Below, one piece after another: positions 10,131 through 15,232 of a stretch of DNA of 15,232 bases. Source of the DNA: Gloeopeniophorella convolvens (Eukaryota; Basidiomycota; Agaricomycetes; Russulales); contig WTXD01000241.1 of assembly GCA_022496205.1 (NCBI GenBank), positions 1 through 15,232 on the forward strand, written 5' to 3'. Numbering within the stretch: position 1 is the stretch's first letter; each line of letters opens with the position of its first letter. The position numbers and the translations under genes were made by a program. The notes under the pieces are model-generated. The model did no database searches, was not told the origin of the DNA, and saw only the letters and a program-made list of their open reading frames with translations.

Positions 10131-10254
10131 GACCTCCTGAGACCTGCCAAGGCCTGCATCGAGGCAGGGCACGTTGTGTCCTTCAATGACCTGACCTCTT
10201 GAAACCTGCCAAGGCCCGCATTGAGGCAGGGCACGTTGTATCCTTCAACGACAT
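10131..10254. repeat. 62-bp tandem duplication
   Basis: Units at 10131-10192 and 10193-10254 differ at only a few positions. Each encodes DLL(R/K)PAKA(C/R)IEAGHVVSFND, but 62 is not a multiple of three, so the two copies are read in different frames. The duplication therefore postdates, or caused, loss of the reading frame. Confidence 0.9.
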
Positions 10255-10423
10255 GAAGAGTAAACCCTCTGGACGGCTACGTCACAATACGGTCTGCACG
10301 TTCTTCAAACATGCATATCACATCGACATCGTATTATGGGCGCATCAGAACATTTAGGACCTAGGAAGCGACGCTCGCGAACTCCGAAAACTATGGGACA
10401 TCCACGACGCTGCAGCCCTAGCA

Positions 10424-10430
10424 CATATAA
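10424..10430 (+). promoter_or_regulatory. TATA-like box of the DUF6698-like gene
   Basis: CATATAA lies about 90 bp upstream of the ATG at 10516. Between them is a pyrimidine-rich leader ending CTCCCTCACCATG, a good Kozak context. The 9-mer ATATAACGG (10425-10433) is identical to that at 1701-1709. Confidence 0.45.
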
Positions 10431-10515
10431 CGGCTGTCAAGAAATGGTACGAAACTTCACCAGCTTTTCGGCATTGGCATTGTCTCCTCTAATACCGCAT
10501 CTCACCTCCCTCACC

Positions 10516-12704
10516 ATGCCCGACGACGACGACGGCGAAAGCTTCGATCTGTCAGACATGAGCAGTGATGAGTCGGACGGCGGATCCTCTGGCGAGGAGA
10601 CGATCGCCAGGACTCGGGGACCGTCCAACAAACGGACCCAAGCACCAGGAGCCGCCGGACACGACCAGACTACGGTACGTTGTGTTATATGCTCCCTGGG
10701 CGTGGCGTGATCTTGTGCTAATCAAGTTAAATCTCACCGACCATCAGGATGAAAGGGTCATAATGGAAACCCAGCTTGAAAACCAGCGACTCCGAGAAGC
10801 GATCCGCAATCTGCAGATGATGCAAGTCCCGACGAATAAGAAGAAGCGAGCCAAGCCCAGTTCCAGGACTCATCCCAGCGACACCAACGGTCTGCAATCG
10901 CGAACCGATTCCACCTCCCGTCGCGGCATCAGTCCTGGCGTTCCTTTCGCCACTTCCGTCAGTCCCAGTCCCAGTCTCAGTAGCGCCGCTTCTAGCGCAA
11001 CGGGAGTTGTAGCTGGTCAAGCAGAAGAAAAGCAAATCACCAGCTACGCCGCTTCCTTCGCCGTCACTTGCGAACTCTTCTTAGAGAAGCATGTCCTCGA
11101 TATTCCATTCCCTAACGATGTAGACCCCACGAAGCCTATCCCCCCAGAAGACAAGTACAAGCGACACCGAGAGAAGGTCATCGCCGCCGAGCTGATCCTC
11201 AGCCTCCCGGATCATCTTCGGGCTGCGCTGGATGATTCCACCCGTCACGTCACCTTTAAAAACATGGTAAGCATTGCATTTATCCTCTCATTACTACTGC
11301 TGATCGTGGCCTGCATCACCGATGCCAGTTCGTCTCCAAGCACCAGCAAGAGCGCGCCAACCTAGTGCGCGACGCGAGGGCGCTCGCTCCATTGGCCCTG
11401 GTGACGTTCTTCGTCGACAAGATTCCGGATCCTCAAGATGATAAGAAGAGGATCCTTCCCCCTGGCGTCCACGGTCCCGGAACAACATTCTTCGAATCCT
11501 CGGCGGCCGCTGGGAGCCAACGCGCGCAGCATCCAAGGCTGCGCCAGCTTTTCCACAACCCCGAAAAGCCTATGGAGCGCTATCCGGTCTGGCCGGCCAT
11601 GATCTTCGAGGACCACAACACCGACGGACCTGGCGTCTTCTTGGCAGAAGAACTCATAGCCGTACGTGCTCATCTCATTGTATTCCTTCGCATTACCTCC
11701 TGACTCTAAACTTTGCACGTAGCTCTGGAAACGCATGATATTCAAGAGTGCCGGTACGCCGGACGGTGCGGGCTCTAGCGGGCGCAAGAGCGGGCGCCAG
11801 TCAAAGGGGAAGCAATGGGGTCTCACCAAGACGACACCCGCTATGATCGCAACATCAGCAGTTCTCGTAAGTCTCTTCAACTGTCTTTTTCTGTAAGTCT
11901 CACTGAACGACTCGATTCCAAAGGCTCAGTTTGTCTGCAGCGAGGACACGACCTTTCACAGCACGGATCAGACCGGCCCATCGGGTGTCTCATGGCGCGC
12001 TCGGTGGAATCTCTACAAACAAACACTCCTGAGCCTGCCGGACGACTTTCGACAGGTGCTGTTGTCCCGCTGGGATGCGGAGCTCTTTGCAGCCAGGCCG
12101 ACCCCGAAGGCTCAGGAGGAAACCCCTCAAAGGCCGAGGAGGTTTCGGATTTCCATCGCTTTGTTCACCGCATGCGAACCACAGACGCCCGGCCGGCTGA
12201 ATCGGTGCGGCAGCAACTCGACAACCCCATTTCTCTGAGTCCTATTCAAGGGACACCTTTGGACATTCCAGCAGTATCTGTGACCCACGGTAATGTGAAT
12301 CCGCTGGCCCCCTCTTCCCTGCTGACCTCAGATCTTCCTCACTAGCTCCTGCTACATCTATGCCAGCTTCTGTATCTGTGTCCACTCCAATGTCTGGACC
12401 ACTCCCGGCTTCTCTCAGTCCACTACCACCCCCAACACCTGCCCCGGTCAAGACACACCACACCCCAGGGACATCTGAAGTGGCTGAGACCGGATCAGTT
12501 GACATGTCCAACTTAGAGGTTCAAGTTGAGGTCCTGACAGTCAAGCCCAAATCTACTAAGACGAAGGCACGTCGGAGGGTGCCAGGTCCTGTTGTGACAG
12601 ATGCACAGTCTGGTGTTGATCTCTTGCAGGTGGAGGTGGAGGACTCTGTGCAGGTTCCGAGTCGTCGGCAGTCTTCTCGTCAGGCTCAGAAGAAAACAGG
12701 TTGA
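10516..12704 (+). CDS. DUF6698-like protein, six exons
   Basis: The best-preserved gene here. Exons: 10516-10674, 10748-11266, 11329-11661, 11723-11866, 11924-12289, 12346-12704; introns of 73, 62, 61, 57 and 56 nt are all GT-AG and the first four keep frame. The protein (about 625 residues) opens with an acidic Ser-rich segment (MPDDDDGESFDLSDMSSDES), then a short coiled-coil-like stretch (METQLENQRLREAIRNLQMM), a Ser/Pro linker and the conserved region. The C-terminal core, RYPVWPAMIFEDHN, WGLTKTTPAMIATSAVLAQF and SWRARWNLYKQTLLSLPDDF followed by WDAELF, matches my memory of the DUF6698 family of Agaricomycetes, of unknown function and often multicopy. The tail is Pro/Ser/Thr-rich and ends SRRQSSRQAQKKTG. 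Within exon 5 the frame must change between about 12092 and 12145. If it does not, the protein stops at 12238 with 489 residues. No stop interrupts the core. Confidence 0.75.
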
Positions 12705-12775
12705 AAGGGTTGGTTTTGAGACAGGCTGGGAGGTTTTTGGCTTCGAAAACAGTCAGGTTGAAAGGTTTGGTCATA
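12697..12775. repeat. Three G/T-rich degenerate repeats across the stop codon
   Basis: Units begin CAGGTTGAAAGGGTTGG (12697), CAGGCTGGGAGGTTTTTGG (12722) and CAGGTTGAAAGGTTTGG (12754). The 11-mer CAGGTTGAAAG is identical in the first and third. The first unit contains the TGA stop of the preceding gene. AATAAT at 12813-12818 may be a weak polyadenylation signal. Confidence 0.65.
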
Positions 12776-12910
12776 TTCATAGTACTCCATGATGTCCCTG
12801 CAAGCCCCGTGCAATAATACAATGGATCATGTGCCTCCCAGTTACTGCCCGCTCAGTCGAGACCGATTCAGAAGACCGCGCCGCGGGGGTAGCGGCGGCA
12901 CGATTCAGAA

Positions 12911-12945
12911 TCACGTGAGTTGTTGATCATTGGTTTTTCACGTGA
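12911..12945. promoter_or_regulatory. Pair of TCACGTGA palindromes
   Basis: Identical 8-bp palindromes at 12911-12918 and 12938-12945, 27 bp apart. The CACGTG core is the site of bHLH factors such as the fungal Cbf1 type. They lie upstream of the kinase remnant and may be part of an old promoter. Confidence 0.45.
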
Positions 12946-13019
12946 CATGTTCGAATTTACCATGCCTCGTACGTTTCCCTCACTCTTAACTCTTGCCCTC
13001 GCGCGTCCCGACGTGCGTC

Positions 13020-14920
13020 ATCCCGAATCACCGCTGTACAGTCCTGACGGGCACGGCCACGTCACCCCAGCAAGGACGGCACTCCCGTATCTGCGCGGAT
13101 TTTGCCTTATTCGCCGCTGCGCTCACCTGCGCGCGGCATTCCATTCCGAACGAGGCCGCTGCCAGTGCGTGCCTTACAATACCGCCGTACTCGTCAGAGC
13201 ACGGCCCCATGACCAGGACGGTATAGGATCACATCCAATCTGTCGCCTCCGCCGCCCCGCCCCGCGCGATATCAAGCCCGAGAACTTTATCGTCACCGAC
13301 GCTTGGCCCCTCAATGCGGACGGCATCCGTGAACGCAAGGTGGTCGTCAAGCTGTCCAACTTTGGTCTGTCTACCCGTGATGCCGTTTCGTCCGACATGG
13401 ACTGCGGCAGCGCTCCATACATGAGCTTTGGTGCGCTCCGCCATCCCACGCGTTGGGTGCACTTCTCACACGGCTCGATTAGAGTGCAGAAACAACGTCG
13501 CTCCCGTATACAAGCCCGCGCCGCCGACGTGTGGTCGCTTGGTATCGTGCTTATCAACATGTGCGTGTGCTTCCATGTTGCTTCGCTACGCCCCTGTTTC
13601 CCAATTTGGAAATCCTGTGCTCATCCGCGTGGTCGTCCGCCGCAGGCTGTATCACTACAACCCGTGGACGGACACGGCGACCGGCGGTTGCCCCTCGTTC
13701 GACCTCTACCTGCGCAACCCGACCGAGTTTTTCATGCACCGTTTCGCCCGGCATGAACTCCCCGTCGCCAACTCTCTCGTCGAGAACGTGTTTTGCATCC
13801 TGGATGACCCACGGACGACTCGCAGCGCATCGGCGCCCGCGAATTTGGCCTTTGGGTGCGCGACCTGCCGCGCTCTTGGGAGCGCCCCAGTCGGCGGCCA
13901 TCCGTACGCACTCGCGCGCATCGTCCACGGCGTCGGCTGCAGGTCTCTATCTCCTCGGCTCGGCTCCGCCCTCGAGGCGTCCGTCGTCTCGTCAAGCCTC
14001 CGTCGCGGCGGATCGCCCCGTCGTCCGTCTGTCGTGCTCCGCTCCCACGCGCGCGCGGTAATCCTCATTCGGGTGAGACCATCAACGTGCGCCTCATTGC
14101 GCCGCCGTACTCATCAGAGCGCAGCCACACCGACCCAATTGAGGACGGCGCGGCCGTCATCGCACCACCATTCATGCCGCCGCCGCACGGCACCTCTTTC
14201 ATCACGCCGCGCCCCGTCGAGAGCAGTCACCTCAGCTCACTTCATCCCTCGCCGCACAACGACGCGCGTAGTGTCTCGTCCCCGACCGAGGCTGCATCAG
14301 CACGCCTCAAAATACCGCCGCGCTGTGGCACGCGTACGCAGGCATCATCACGACACCCAACACGCGTACGTAGCTCCCTATGGTTGCGAAACTCTGTCGA
14401 GTTCAATTTCGATATGAACTAGTTGATCACGCGCAATAACGAGCTGCAACTCGTCCCCGATGAGTCGACGAGGCACTCTACCTCGAGGGCGTCTCTGAGA
14501 CCGGCGGCGCGGATATTCTCGTGCGTGCCTGCCCACCGTACGCGCACACCCTCACAATCACCGAAGCCACCAGCACCGCGCTCGTGCACGCCTACCCTTG
14601 GCTTTATAGCCTCCGCGCAGACCTGTGCCGCTCAGCGGCGCATCACACGACTATCCGCCAGCTCGAGTCTCGACGATCCACGGCCTCGCATCCGCCTCCC
14701 CCGCCCTCTGCGACCGTGCGCATGGCGTTCTGCGCGCCTTTGAGCGCTGCATCGGACTGCCACGGCTGTGCTCTAACGAGCACCCTCACCGCTGCGCGAC
14801 CCCGCGTGCAGCCCCCGCTGCTACTCCGTGCGCTGTTGCGGACTACGCTGAATCGTGGCCGCGTTTTGATGAGCGCAGCCCCATTCCCCCGATCAAGGAC
14901 GGCGTCCCAGCCTCGCATCC
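13020..14920. repeat. Dispersed short repeats sharing a GAGC(G/A)C...AGGACGG core
   Basis: Four related stretches occur at about 13046-13085, 13180-13222, 14102-14150 and 14868-14912. The second and third also share CCGCCGTACTC(G/A)TCAGAGC, coding PPYSSE in both. Similarity is partial and gapped. They may be remnants of duplicated exons or of a short repeat family. Confidence 0.4.
13259..13905 (+). pseudogene. Ser/Thr protein kinase, C-lobe remnant
   Basis: A fungal Ser/Thr kinase C-lobe, resembling the Ran1/Sks1-like group in its CGSxxYMSxEC activation segment. Visible: RDIKPENFIVTDAW (catalytic loop), KVVVKLSNFGLSTRD (metal-binding segment), DMDCGSAPYMSF, then a 52-nt intron (13431-13482) giving ECRNNVAPVYKP, RAADVWSLGIVLIN, an 85-nt intron (13561-13645) giving MLYHYNPWTDTATGGCPSFD, ELPVANSLVENVFCILDDP and QRIGAREFGLWVRDLPRSWE. 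Damage: the histidine of HRD is replaced by proline at what looks like a deletion junction, the DFG aspartate is asparagine (AAC at 13358-13360), one base is missing in the C/G run at about 13515-13517 (KPRAADVW becomes KPAPPTCG), and one is missing at about 13816. The N-lobe, with its glycine loop and VAIK-type lysine, is not recognisable upstream. It cannot encode an active kinase. Confidence 0.82.
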
Positions 14921-14950
14921 GCCTCGCCACCTCCGCTGCCCCATGACCGT
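14270..14950 (+). pseudogene. Decayed unrecognised protein-coding region
   Basis: Protein-like segments appear in order but in shifting frames: STPQNTAALWHAYAGIITTP (about 14298-14360), a plausible 57-nt intron with donor GTACGT at 14366 and acceptor ending 14422, ITRNNELQLVPDEST, a frame change near 14473, LYLEGVSETGGADILVRACP and YAHTLTITEATSTALVHAYP then WLYSLRADLCR, another frame change near 14665, IHGLASASPALCDRAHGVLR and AFERCIGLPRLCSNE, and later ESWPRFDERSPIPPIKDGVP. I do not recognise the family. The consistent order of good segments and the intact-looking intron suggest one gene that has collected indels. It follows the kinase remnant on the same strand and might be a neighbour lost with it, or part of a longer kinase-linked gene. 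Confidence 0.4.
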
Positions 14951-15232
14951 ATGCACCGCGCTCCGCGTGCCTTCGAGTGCTGCACTGCGCGGAGGTGTAT
15001 GCGCGCAGGTGGCTCACAACCACCAAGGAGATGCAGCAAGTCACACACCGAAGTGTTCTCGCTCTCGCTCCTGTTCCCTCTCTCGCTGTTGCCCTCGCCA
15101 TCGTCCTCGCCCTCACCCCGCCCCCACGCAGTGCTGCTCTCGCACCATCCCCATTGCCGCTGTGGATGCTGCCTCGGACATGCTCAGGTGTGACGAGCGC
15201 GGCCCTGCTCGGAGGCTCTCCGCGGGCACCCA
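14951..15232. other. GC-rich, CTCGC-repetitive tail
   Basis: One frame reads RRWLTTTKEMQQVTHRSVLA then a Pro/Ala/Leu-rich low-complexity run, ending at the window edge. The DNA from 15055 to 15120 is dominated by CTCGC and CCCTC repeats, so the open frame may be compositional. No gene is called. Confidence 0.3.

Larger units (their letters stand above)
9528..10490 (+). pseudogene. Degenerate coding-like region, unrecognised
   Basis: Several short frames look protein-like but do not join cleanly. At 9528-9971 one frame reads ARLLNEDAGSAAACPVDAAA and VIQRSCGKPGTVYTNGRHRL. A candidate intron with donor GTCAGT near 9952 and acceptor ATTATTAG ending 10009 follows. After it, frame 0 reads IGYDCWGTGARHTSDAQRF and then QLDLLRPAKACIEAGHVVSF. 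The next copy of this segment, in another frame, continues FFKHAYHIDIVLWAHQNI, a TAG at about 10355, then ELRKLWDIHDAAALAHITAV and WYETSPAFRHWHCLL. The last part overlaps the promoter of the gene at 10516. I cannot name the family. The in-frame stop and the 62-bp duplication that shifts frame argue for a decayed gene. Confidence 0.35.

Noticed and set aside
12142..12184. GTTTCG...CACAG as an intron explaining the frame change in the DUF6698-like gene
   Set aside because: Removal of 43 nt gives the wrong frame, and it would delete well-formed coding sequence.
14643..15116. Minus-strand open frame (157 codons)
   Set aside because: Low-complexity Arg/Ala composition over a GC-rich, CTCGC-repetitive stretch; plus-strand segments look more protein-like.

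Overview
The window looks like a nuclear contig from a filamentous basidiomycete, probably an Agaricomycete. It has many short GT-AG introns (about 50-85 nt), GC-rich exons, TATA-like boxes upstream of ATGs in good Kozak context, and protein families I know from mushroom-forming fungi (a Plavaka-type transposase, an EST1/SMG7-like protein, a DUF6698-like protein). There is no operon, Shine-Dalgarno, tRNA, rRNA or CRISPR signal. All recognisable coding sequence is on the + strand.

Layout. (1) 1-1500: the 3' part of an EST1/SMG7-like gene, entering from outside the window. It is broken by two in-frame stops and about three frame changes. (2) 1700-5600: a Plavaka-type (KDZ/CACTA-like) DNA transposase, readable through 12 exons and 11 introns, killed by at least two nonsense codons and two small compensating frame changes. 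(3) 6150-6890: an unrecognised gene or gene remnant starting in a 24-bp tandem duplication of a Kozak start. (4) 6900-8280: mostly non-genic and pyrimidine-rich. (5) 8286-8780: an uninterrupted ORF for a very acidic, internally repetitive protein. (6) 8780-9530: non-genic. (7) 9530-10490: degenerate coding-like sequence with a 62-bp tandem duplication. (8) 10516-12704: the best-preserved multi-exon gene, a DUF6698-like protein with a TATA box, clean introns and one unexplained frame change near its C-terminal tail. (9) 12697-12950: a G/T-rich repeat overlapping the stop codon, then two TCACGTGA palindromes. (10) 13260-13900: a decayed Ser/Thr kinase with an NFG in place of DFG and two 1-nt deletions. 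(11) 13900-15232: GC-rich sequence with dispersed short repeats and another decayed, unrecognised coding region.

Taken together this is a gene graveyard beside or inside a transposon-rich accessory region. At least three recognisable genes are dead copies, each retaining splice sites. Several inactivating changes fit CpG deamination, as expected where repeats or silenced copies are cytosine-methylated. The genes do not form an obvious pathway. The loci most likely to be functional and least described are the DUF6698-like gene and the acidic repeat protein. I did not find a convincing new defence or biosynthetic system. All family names rest on remembered sequence patterns, not on searches.
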